From Candidatus Hadersleviella danica (GTDB taxonomy: Bacteria; Chloroflexota; Anaerolineae; Promineifilales; Promineifilaceae), in NCBI GenBank assembly GCA_016711405.1, contig JADJSZ010000030.1, forward strand, positions 1 to 64,000: a DNA stretch of 64,000 nucleotides, in the 5' to 3' direction. Below the pieces are notes generated by a model. The model saw only the letters and a program-made list of their open reading frames with translations, had not been told where the DNA came from and did not search any database. This document shows positions 27,113 to 37,600 of the stretch, one piece after another (position 1 is the stretch's first letter; the number at the start of each line of letters is the position of its first letter). Position numbers and translations under genes: made by a program.

Positions 27113-30100
27113 TCATTCGCCTGCACCACCACCTCCCTGCACGGCCGCGAACGCCTGAATCTCCCGCGCCAAGAAGCCCGAGGTATTCTGGTGCCCCAAC
27201 ACATACGCCCAAAGCTCCTCCGCCTCGGCCGTGCGCCCCACCCGCCACAAATACTCCCCCCACCGCCACAACCCATCCAGCCCCTGCGCCGTTAAATCCA
27301 ACTGCACCGCATAGCCCAACGCCGTGCGAATTTGCTCGGCCGCCGCTGGCCAATCCCCCCGCGCCATAGCCACCTGCGCCAACCCCAAATGGGTCGGCCC
27401 CAAGCCATCCACCCGCCCCGAAGCTGTGTATTGGGCGAGTGCTTCCCCCAATTGGGCTTCCGCCAGCGGCAAATTCCCTTCGGCCACGGCCAGCAAGCCC
27501 AGCGAACGCAACGCCGAAGCGATGCGATAGGTGTTGGCGTATTGCTGGCGGATGTGCAAGCTTTGTTCCAGCAGTTCCCGCGCACGGGGCAGGTTGCCCA
27601 AGGCTAATTCGGCCAGCCCAAGGTTGTTAATGGTGATGGCGAGGTCGTAGTCGGGCGTGTCGGCCGTGGCCGTTTTGATGGTACGGGCAAACACTTCCCG
27701 TGCGGCGGCCAATTGCCCCATCTGGTAAAGCGCCTCGCCCAAATTGCCAAGGGCACGGTTCAGGCGCAAGGAGTCGCCAGAGGCTTCGGCAAGGGGCAAC
27801 TCCTCTTGCCACAGAGCCAAACGCGCCTCGTATTCACCCACATGCCGCAACAGGTCAGTCAGGGCAGAGAGCGCATCGCCCCGCACCTCATCGTGGCTGT
27901 GCAAAGCGTTTAATTCGGCCAGTGCCTGCTCCAGCAACGGCCGTGCCCCCCCCGCATCGCCACAAAAAAGGCGGAAAAAGCCAAACTGAGCCGCCAAATG
28001 GGCTAACAAAAGGCGTTGCGGGGCAGTTCGTTGCAGGAATGGGCCAGCTTGTTTGCAAGGCGTGCCACGCTTGCTCGAACAAGGTGCGCCCTTCTTGCAG
28101 TTGCGCTGTTTCGCGCAGGAAGCGATAGAGGGGTGGGGCGAAGAGAGCCAGCAACGATTCCTCGGCCGTGGCCACGCACCACCCCCACGCCGCCCGCAAA
28201 TCGGGCAACAGGGGCAAATGGGTTCGCAGTTGCAGATGTTTTTGCTTGTCGAAGGTGGGCGGCACGGCCGCCGCCAGCATCTCCGCAAAGTAAGTGGCAT
28301 GGGCGCGGCGCACATCATACCCCTCGGCCGCCAACCGTTGCGCCGCCAGCCCTTTATAAAGCGGGTGCATCGTGTAACGCCGCTCCCCATCGGGGCGGAT
28401 GAGCGATTTACGCGCCAGCGCGGCCAACTGCCGCCACTCGGCAAGGGTCACTTGCAGGGCGGCTTCGTGGCCAAAGTATTCGCTGGCAAAAATAGTCAGC
28501 CGCGTCAGGGTAATTTGCTCGGCCGTGGTCAGCCGCTCCCACGAATGTTGAAAGACAAGTTGGATACTGCGCTGGTGCGGGGCAATGTCGGGGTAATCGG
28601 CCGCCAACACGGCCGCATCTTGCTCAATTCGCGCCGCAATTTGCCCCACCTCCCCCTCATCCAACAACGTGGCCGCCAATTCCAGCCCCAAGGGTAGCCC
28701 CCCCGTCAGGCGGCAGATGCGCACAATGGGCGGCCAGCTTTCGGCCGTCAGCCGAAAGGTGCGGTAGAGGCGACGGGCGCGGTCCAAAAACAGCTTGCTG
28801 GCTTCGTAATCGAGGGCTTGGCCGTGCCCCACCTCCTCGGGCGGCACGCGCAGGCCGAGCAAGGGGAAATGATGCTCCCCCAGCAGGCGCAACCGCTCCC
28901 GCGAGGTGACGAGCAGGCGCACGCCGCCCGCCGCTTGAAGCAGTTGGGTGAGCCATGTGCGGCTTTCTAAGACTGTTTCGATGTTGTCGAGAATGAGCAG
29001 GAGATGGCGGGGGCGCAATTGTTCGATAACGGCCGCCGCCGCGCTCTGTTGGCGGGGCAGAACCAAGCCCAAGGCGTTGGCCACCGCCACAGGCACATCC
29101 TCGGCCGTGCTAAGGCCAACCAACGAGACAAACCAGACCCCTTCCAGCCGCCAATCTTGGGGCGGATTGGCCAATATCTGCCGCCCCAGCTCTTGTGCCA
29201 AGCGTGTTTTGCCCATGCCCCCCGGCCCTGTCAGCGTCACCAGCCGCGCTTCTTCCTGCACGAAGCAGGCCAACAAGTCGGCTAAATCCCCTTCGCGGCC
29301 GATGAAAGGGGTGAGGGCGTGGGGGATGTTGCTGAGTAGGGGGGCGGCGGGGCGCGGGGCGTTGGCGGTGAGCGTGCCTTCGCGCACGGCCGTGGCCAGT
29401 TGTTGTGTCCGTTGCGTTGGCTCCACGCCCAGCTCTTCGGCCAGCAAGCGGCGGCATGTTTCGTATTGGGCGAGGGCGGCGTTGCGTTGGCCGCTCAGGG
29501 CAAGTGCTTGGATGAGTTGCCGGTGCGCCGCTTCGCGCCATGCTTCGAGGGCAATTTGCCGCCGCGCATACCCCACGGCCGCTTCATACGCTTGGCGAGC
29601 CAGTGCCCCCTCGGCCAACTCAGCCAAAGCCTCCAGCAAGTGTTCGTGCAGGCGTTCCCGTGCCAGCAACAGCCACTCCTCGAAGGGGTAACTCTCGTCC
29701 ACCTCTAGCCCATCTAACAAGGAGCCGCGCACAAGCGCCACAGCTTGGGCTAGTTTGGCTTGGCAGGTGGGGCAAGTGGCTGTTTGTTCGTGGGGATGTT
29801 GCTTGACCTCGGCCAAAAGCTGGTGAAAGGTGGCGTAATCGAGGTCGAAGGCGGCCGTTTCCGCCACCCACACAGCTTGCCGGTTGGCCACCAGCAGTTC
29901 ATCCGCCACCGCCCCCAACGCATCGCGCAAGCGGGTGAGTGTTTGCGAGAGATTTTGCCGTGCTTTGTCTTCGGGCAGTTCGGGCCACAGCAACGCAATA
30001 AGGCTGGCGCGGCTATGCACGGCCGGTTGTTCGATGACGAGATAGGCCAACAGCGCCAATGATTTGGCGGAGCGGAAATGGCCAACGGGTTGCTCTGCAA

Positions 30101-30140
30101 GCTGAATGACGGGCGTACCGAGCAGTTTGAGGAACAGCAT
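27113..30140 (-). CDS. BTAD-type transcriptional activator with NB-ARC-like ATPase and TPRs (frameshifted)
   Basis: About 1,009 codons. Residues 1-100 form an OmpR/SARP-like winged helix (HFRSAKSLALLAYLVIEQ, RASLIALLWPELPEDKARQNLSQTLTRLR). Residues 105-250 are the BTAD domain (YPFEEWLLLARERLHEHLLEALAELAE and YETCRRLLAEELGVEPTQRTQQL). An NB-ARC/STAND ATPase follows with Walker A TGPGGMGKTRLAQELG near 300, LLLILDNIE, LLVTSRERL and GLPLGLELAA. The C-terminal third is TPR. A single-base shift at about 28040-28052, after HALQTSW, joins to FLQRTAPQRLLLAH. Such proteins switch on neighbouring genes when a ligand relieves ATPase/TPR inhibition. The nearby surface-protein genes are candidate targets, which is inference. 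Confidence 0.85.
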
Positions 30141-30211
30141 GGGCGAAGATGCTAGGCGAAAATAAATAGTTTGACCATGTTAGATGACCAAGCCTCTCAA
30201 GAGAAAAGCCG

Positions 30212-30299
30212 CCCTCACCCCCTGCCCCTCTCCCTCGGGGAGAGGGGGGGAACATCATTGTCCCTCTCCTTGGGGAGAGGGGTTGGGGTGAGGGGAAGA
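30212..30299. repeat. Dispersed C-rich palindromic repeat, long copy
   Basis: Two nested halves of the family also found at 6779-6828 (CCCCTGCCCCTCTCC, CTTGGGGAGAGGGG, GGGGTGAGGGGAAG) in the leader of the BTAD regulator gene. It can form a long imperfect hairpin. Confidence 0.7.
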
Positions 30300-30403
30300 A
30301 ACACTCAAACAACCTAATCTAACATCGTCAAAATAGATATTAAATTATAGCCAATCACTCTGCTTCAGTTCAGTTGCTGATGAGATCCAGATATACCCCT
30401 CTT

Positions 30404-30751
30404 TTACTTCGGCACCGACGGCCGATAGTTGATTTCGCTCTGGCGCGTGCCCCCCGCTTGCTCATATTCGTTGCTATCCCGCCCATAAATTGCGCCCACG
30501 GCCGCCAACATGCGCTTGGTATGCTCATTCAAAGCTTGCTCGGCCGCCTGCAAATCGTTCAGCATCCCATCCAACTCGGCCAGCTTCATGTTATACGCCG
30601 CCCACTTGCCCTCCACGGCCGCAATATGCGTTTTGTAATCGGCCAACGTCAATGCCTCCGTCAATACCAGCGTCTCGCTGATAGATGTCAGCAGAACCGC
30701 CCTCAAACGCGCCTTCGCAACCACCTTAGAAACTCGCTTGCGCCGTGCCAT
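30404..30751 (-). CDS. Small conserved hypothetical protein
   Basis: 115 residues, highly charged. A basic N-terminus (MARRKRVSKVVAKARLR) is followed by helical sequence and a C-terminal signature AVGAIYGRDSNEYEQAGGTRQSE. I recall that signature from small uncharacterised proteins in cyanobacteria and Chloroflexota, but no function is known to me. The heptad pattern between residues 40 and 85 suggests a coiled coil. It is separated from the BTAD gene by about 260 bp and is probably transcribed alone. The basic N-terminus might bind nucleic acid (inference). Confidence 0.65.
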   Translation of the reverse strand: MARRKRVSKVVAKARLRAVLLTSISETLVLTEALTLADYKTHIAAVEGKWAAYNMKLAELDGMLNDLQAAEQALNEHTKRMLAAVGAIYGRDSNEYEQAGGTRQSEINYRPSVPK

Positions 30752-30849
30752 AACTTCTTTTGCCTCCTAAACATCTGCCTCATCTCCCCCAAGATGAGCC
30801 ATTATCGAATAAAAAACCAGCTTCAACCCGCTTCACTTTCAGCAGAATC

Positions 30850-31110
30850 CACTTCGTTTTAAGTTTAATAAACTTACCTTTATTTGTAAATCACCCATGC
30901 TTAAAAATAATTAGCTTATCTTTCAATATAATTTATTTATTCTTAAAAATAGTTTACTTATGCTTAAAAATCCCAATCTTTTATTTATCTACTTATCTTT
31001 TAATACATAAATCGGTTACGCTTAAATAAAACCGATTTATAATTAAGCCTAAGTCGCTTCATTTAAGCACAATTGGCTTCGTTTTAAGCGTAACTCGATT
31101 ATAGGCAAGC
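30850..31110. repeat. AT-rich island with degenerate repeats
   Basis: About 260 bp far richer in A+T than the rest of the window, with recurrent GCTTAAAAAT/ATTTAAGC words at irregular spacing (for example 30900, 30968, 31018, 31061, 31083). No coding potential is seen. It lies between divergent genes and could hold promoters in both directions. Confidence 0.6.
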
Positions 31111-31141
31111 CACACAAAGCGAAATGCGCCCTCCCCCCACA

Positions 31142-31180
31142 GACCCCACGGGTTTCTCAAACCCGTGGGGTCTTTTGTTG
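31142..31180 (+). terminator. Strong intrinsic-terminator-like hairpin
   Basis: GACCCCACGGGTTT (31142-31155), loop CTC, perfect 14-bp complement to 31172, then TTTTGTTG. No plus-strand gene ends immediately upstream, so it may instead insulate the giant gene's leader or belong to a dispersed repeat family. Confidence 0.65.
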
Positions 31181-31280
31181 TCGCGGCCGTGTTTCGGCCG
31201 TGCCCCACTTGGTCAGAGTTTGGTCAGAGTTGATGCGTATGCTTCTAACGCAACCATCAACCCTCAATGTGTCAAAAGCA

Positions 31281-31360
31281 GACCGTAGGGGCAACCCTTG
31301 TGGTTGCCCTCGGCGCTAGATTCCTCAAAAGGGTAGGGGTAGGCCTTGTGCCTACCCTCC
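31281..31360. repeat. Pair of short palindromes of the GTAGGGGCAACC type
   Basis: GGGCAACC/GGTTGCCC (31289-31309) and GGGTAGGC/GCCTACCC (31337-31357) are adjacent hairpins typical of dispersed bacterial palindromic repeats. They lie within 120 bp upstream of the small coupled gene. Confidence 0.6.
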
Positions 31361-31393
31361 CCCACAGCAACATCGCTACCCCAGACCCCCGTC

Positions 31394-31603
31394 ATGCCAG
31401 ACCCAACCCACCCCCACAGCAAACAAAGCGATTACCACGCTTATCTTTTGCGCGTATGGCGCGAGGAAGGACACGGCTGGCGGGTTTCCTTACAACCCAC
31501 CGGCTCCCCCGAGCGGTTTGGCTTTGCCGATTTACACACAGCATTGGCCTTTGTCGAACAACATTTGCGAAATAGTAGTCAGGAGATGCGGCATGAACAG
31601 TAA
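31394..31603 (+). CDS. Small hypothetical protein coupled to the giant gene
   Basis: 69 residues from ATG 31394 (MPDPTHPHSKQSDYHAYLLRVWREEGHGWRV). An upstream in-frame ATG at 31346 would add 16 residues from the palindromic repeat and is less likely. The segment YLLRVWRE..GWRVSLQPTGSPERFGFADLHTALAFVEQHL resembles a small uncharacterised family that occurs beside large regulators and surface proteins in Chloroflexota (family memory, not searched). The stop overlaps the start of the giant gene by 11 bp, so translation is probably coupled. Cytosolic, function unknown. Confidence 0.6.
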   Translation: MPDPTHPHSKQSDYHAYLLRVWREEGHGWRVSLQPTGSPERFGFADLHTALAFVEQHLRNSSQEMRHEQ

Positions 31604-34600
31604 ACAGTGGATGACAAAACGTTTTTGGACCACCCGCCAAGGGCGGATGAGCTTGTGGGTCGGTTTGGCCCTCGTGCTAACGGCCGTCTTTACCATCGGC
31701 TGGACAACGGCCGTGCCCGCCACGGCCGCTGGGCAAGTCGCCCAAGCATGGCAAAACGTCCAACAAAGCGACAGCTACGACTTTTCCGCTCGCATCGAGA
31801 GCAAAACGATTCCCCTGCCTACTGTGGGCAACATCGGCCGCTTTAGCAAAACCGATACCCTCTATTTAGAAGGGCAAAACGACCTCCGCGCCGAAGAACT
31901 GCAACTCGCCCTGTGGGGCGGCGGGGTCAATGTCCTAGACGAGCAAGCCGCCTACCAAATGCGCCTCGCCGACGGCCGTGTCGAAACCCGCGTCGGCGAC
32001 GAACAGTGGCAACCCGGCAGTGACCTCAACGTTGGCTTTGCTCCCGAAGGGGACTTTTTGGCATTTCTCGATGTCGCCACCGATATTGAGCCAATTGGGG
32101 CTTCCAGCCACGCGGCCGAAACAAACCCCGCCCACACCCTCTACCAATTCAACCTCGATGGTTCAGCCTACGCCCAACGGCTGGTTCGCGCCTCCCAACA
32201 ACATCTCATTCGCACAGGCCAACTCCCCGCTGGTGCCGCCCTGCAAGTGCCCGACAACCTCCAAGATATCACAGGCACGGGGGAACTTTGGGTAGATGAG
32301 CGGGGCTTGCCCATTCGCCAGTTCGTCTCGCTCAACATCCCCGCCGCCCCCGGCACCGATTACCGCACCGAAGCTGTCTTAGACATTCAATTTACTGCGT
32401 TCGAGAGCGCTCCCTCGGCCGTGTGGGGCCGTTTTGTCTCCGCCCTCGGCCGTTTGCCCCTGCCCACTTGGGGCGAATTGTTCGCCACCCTCGGCTCACT
32501 GGGGACAGGCTTGTTATTCGCGGCCGTGCTTGTCCATCCCCGGCCGCGCCGCCACACCTACACCGTCATCACCAGCGGCATGATTCTGCTCATGCTGGCC
32601 ACCCCCTTCATCCAAGCCCGCACGGCCGAAGCATCGTCCGAAAAGCTGGCCACATTTAAGGCCAGCCAAGAAGAGCAAACAGCCTCGGCCGATTTTCGCG
32701 CCCTCCTGCAACCCACCGCCTCCGCCCCCTTCATTCCCCCCGCCCTCTCCGCCCCCGACCTCTCCTCCACCCTCGATTCCGATGGCGACAGCCTGACCGA
32801 TGCTGAAGAAGAACTGCTCGGAACCAACGCCCAACGCAAAGATACCGACTTCGACGGCCTCGACGACCGCACCGAAATCGTCGGCTTCTCCCTCGGCGGC
32901 CAAACATGGTATGGCAACCCCAACAAACCCGATAGCAATGGAGATGGCGTTCTCGATGGCCTTGGTTGGAACCTCGACAGTGACGGCGACGGCACGCCCG
33001 ACCTCTACGACTTCGACGACGACAACGACGGCGTGCCCGACAAGGTGGATATTTCCCGCCTTGTGGCCAGCAAAGCCAACAATGGCACGGCCGTCACCTT
33101 CACCCACGCCAACCCGCTCCAGCTCAACCTCAACGGCCTCAACCCCAACAGCTACACCTTTGTAGATATGCAACTACGGCCGACCAACCCCAACCGTCTC
33201 TGGTACGCCTTCAACGTTTTTAACTGGCCCAAAGACGAAAAAGGGAACATGCAAGATTGGGACGGAGCCACCTTCTTCAACCATTGCCGCCAAACAGGCG
33301 GCACCAACTGCCAAATGTCCCCCGATGCCAACGGCGATGTCAAATTCGTGCCCATGCTCGAAATCACCCTGACCGACCTCGGCAACCTGCCCCGCACCAG
33401 CAACGGCAACCCCGACAAAGCCCTGCTCGACAAATACGGCATCTCCATTCAGCCCGAAGGCAACGGCTCTTATCTCCTTTACGTCCCGCTTAACCTTGTC
33501 GAAGACCCCCTCACAGGCAACAAAGTCGCCTTCCAAGCCCAACTTGTCTACCAAGCAGGGGCCACATGGACTCCCCAACAAGCCCGCATGGTCTGGGCCA
33601 TCAACGTCCTCAACGAATCCTACGCCGACCCCGACAAAGCCAAAACAATCATCGCCCAAGGCAATGGCATCGGCCAAAACCGCGCCACCATTCTGCACGC
33701 CTATGCCGATGAATTTCTCCTGACGGGCTTCAACGTGCGCGAAGACCGTGGCGTAGAACTGGCCATTGTCTACGAAGACCCTGCCCTCGACCCCGCCCTC
33801 AACGACGATGATGCCCTTGTCCAAATGAGTCTTGGTCTCGAAGAAACGCTTTTAGTCAATCGGGATTGCGACTTGGTGGATAACGAAGGGAATTGCGTCG
33901 GCAACGGCCGTCGCGACATCACCATCAACGAAATTTACCGCCGCTGGAACCACCCCACCAACTCGGGCATCACCGAAAGCCAACGCTGGGGGGTGGGCGA
34001 TTACCTGCGCGTGCAAACCCACACCTTTGCCCACCAAGACGAAGCCACCTTCCGCGCTGGGGGCGAATTCGCGCCCCAAATTCTCAACACCCACTTCCGC
34101 AACACCAGTGTCATCGCCCCGCTCTTGCTCTATGTGCGCGAAAGCCGCTGGCGCACCCTGAACGTAGACGGCCGTGCCCAAAACCCCGCCATCGCGTGGA
34201 CAGGCCACAGCCTCAACCTCGACTTCTCGGCCGAAACTGTCATTGCCAACGCCAGCTACAACGCCGCCCCCTACCGCTACAACACCACCCAAGCCGCATG
34301 GGAGGCATTCCCCACGGCCGACTACGCCGACCACATCCGCACCACCTACGCCGCCCCCGACGATGGAGGGCCACTCACCCCCGAAGAAGAACTCCAAAAC
34401 GCCCAAGCCTTCTACGCCACCATCTCCGTTGTCACCATCATCAATGGGAACTCGGCCACCATCAGCAACAACGCCCCCACCTCCCAAAACACGGCTGGCT
34501 TTTTGCGGATGGATCCCACCTTTTTCCAAGGCGTAGACATCAGCGACGCTTCTTTGCGCTCCACCTACATCTATGCCCTCAACCTCCTCGGCGTGCGCTT

Positions 34601-37600
34601 CATCGCCATCTTCGGCATCTACACCATGCCCCGCGAGGCCATCACCGACCTCTTCCGCATCGTCACCCAATCCGATCTCACCAACATCCCCTTCAACAAG
34701 CTATCCGGCATAGCAGATCCGAAACTCCTCACCCAACTCCAGCAAATCGAGATAGATTTCCAAACCAACGTGAACCAAAGTGCCGCCAAAGCCAAGTGGG
34801 GTTTCATGGCCTTCAATGCCGCCATTGCCCTTGCCGGCATTGCGGGCATCCTCGCCCTCAACATCAAGGGCGGCAAAGTCGCTGGCGAGGCCATCACCTA
34901 TGCCGTCGGAGCCGCCTCGGCCATTACCGATGCCATCACCATCGTCTCTGATTTAACATCGGTGGTTAAAAAAGCCAACCCCAACGTCTCGGGGCCAGCC
35001 CTAACGGGTAAAATCCTCACTGCCACTTATTCCCTTAAGAGCACGGCCGCGAAAATGGCCGCCATCGGCGCCGTCATCGGCATCGTCCTCAACTGGGTCA
35101 TGTTCTTCGCCGCATGGGGATCTAGCGGCATCGCCGTAGGCAGTACCGAATTTAACAATCTCCTCGCGGGCACATTCGGCGGAAGCCTTGTCCTCGTCCT
35201 CTTTTTCTTCCTCTCACTCACTGTCGTAGGAGCCATTGTGTTGGCTGTCATCGCCGTCTTCGACCTCATCGCCTTCATCATCTGCAAGGCGGGCGTGCGC
35301 GGCGCGTGCGATATTGGGATTACGGCCGCCCTCACCCAAATCATCACCGACCTCATCTACCAAGGCGAAGCGATGATAGACCTCTCGGGCGACCCCGCCA
35401 TCGTCAACATAGACGATTTGCGCCTCACCCTCACCAACCCCGCCCAAGGCTTGGTCTCGGGCAACAGCGTCCGCTTCACGGCCGACCTCCTCACCTTCGT
35501 CCGCCACAACAGCCCCAAACCAAGCGTCGTCTACCACTACTCCAGCTTCTACACCGATGCCGATTTGCGCTCCTCCACCGTCCGCTACACCCTCGGCCCC
35601 GTTAAACAAACCATTCGCCCCCAACGGTTCGAGATGTCCTCTTGGTGGGCCACCCAACCCTACGACATCGTCACCAACCTCGTCCCCCCCCGGCATAGGC
35701 TGGCTCGTCCCCACCGAACAATCCAAAACGCTCTGGCAAGCCGCCCAATACCAAACCATCACCTCCCCCGTCTACGAATTTACCGCCCCCAAAATCAACC
35801 AGAACTTCCCCCTCTGGCTCAACACAGGCATGGCCTTGCCCCGCTACGACTGCTGGTTCTCTGTCTGCAAACACAAAACCCTGCAATCCCCCACCAACAC
35901 CGATTTAAGCACCCAGTTCTACCTCGACGTTTTGCCCCCCACCATTGATGGCTTCTACGCATGGAACCAACTGGGAACCCAAATCGATTGGGACGGCGAC
36001 GGCCTGCCCCGCACCCAAGACCCCAATGATTTGCTCTGGGACACTGACTGCGACAGCGTGCCCGACGGCCGCGAAATTGAATACGGCTCCAGCCCCACCC
36101 TTGCCGACAAAGACAGCGACGGCCTGAACGATGCCCTCGAAATCCGCTACGAAACCAACCCCAACAACGCCGACACCGACGGCGACGGCCTGACCGACAG
36201 CCAAGAAGTCAATGGCTACCTCATCACCATCAACAGCTACACCTTCCGTACCACCAGCAACCCGCTCGAGCGCGACAGCGACGGCGACGGCCTGAGCGAT
36301 GGCGCCGAACGCCGCCTCAACCAGCTCGACCCCGTTCTCTACCCCTTCCACCCCAGCGTCACCAACGATTCCCCCGTGCGTCTCTACACCCGCTTGGGCG
36401 ATACCGATGCGGTGCTGGCTCTCGGGGCACAAACACCCGTCACCACCACCGTCTTAAACGGCCTCAAGCAAGATAGCCTGCTCTCCACAGGCCATTTCAC
36501 CGCCACCCTGCCCACCGAATTAGGGGGCAGTGCCCAAAGCCAAGCCTTTACCCTTCTGCCCACGGCCGAGACCCATCTCGTCCAAACCGCCACCGCTGGC
36601 TCGGGCAACGCCCATGTCACCATCCAAACGGCCGTCTCCGCCAACCTCCTCCCCATTGGCAACAGCCGTGCGGCCGTGCCCAACAGCGACATCCTCCTCG
36701 ACAACCCCGTCCGCGTCACCATTGACACCGACAACCCCAACATACCCACCCTCACCGCTGGCCAATTTGTCGAACCCGGCGTAGACGTGATTATCGGTGG
36801 CCAAGCCAGCGACCCCACCTCCTACATCGCCCTCGTCGAAGTCAGCGTCAACGGCGGGGCCTTTATGACCGCCACAGGAACCAGCATCTGGGCCTTCCCC
36901 CTCAGCGTGCCCAACCAATCCAGCGGCAACATCCCCATCATCGTCCGCGCCACCGATGCCGTCGGCTTCACCCGCTCGGCCAGCTTCAACGTCACCATAG
37001 ACGACACTTCGCCCGTCTCCACCATTGACCTCGCCCCCAGCGAAACCCGCACCGTGCGCCGCGATGCCGAAGGCCAATGGACACTCGCCCTCACAGGCAA
37101 CAGCAGTGATGCCTTGGCGGGCTTGCGCGAAATCCAAATCCAAATCGGCTCCAGTCGCGCCGTCACCGTCCCCTTCGAGACGGGAACCAGCGCATGGTCA
37201 TTCACCTATCCCTTCGATAGCCTCGCCTTCAACAGCGACCCTCAACCCACAGGCCCCATCACCCTGACCATGACCACATGGGACAACGCCTTGCCCTACG
37301 GCAACGTCATCACCCAAGTCATTCCCTTTGTCATCGATATGACAGCGCCCACGGCCGCGCTCCTCTCCCATGAAGATGATTTCCAACTCACCGATGGCGC
37401 GTTGCTAACAGGCACAGTCCAAGATGCATACACGGCCGTTTCCGCCCTCGAAATCGCCTTCGTGCCCGCCGAAACAGTCTTCGCCACCAACAACGCCCTC
37501 CTCCACCTACCCCTCAACGACCTACCCGAAACCCTCCTCTTCAACAACGTTGGCACCGAGCGCACCCGTCTCTACTGCCTCAACCTTGCCGAAGATTGCC

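Noticed and set aside
32767..36360. Dockerin / cellulosome component
   Set aside because: The DSDGDG repeats lack the paired 22-residue dockerin layout and match thrombospondin type 3 Ca-binding repeats instead.
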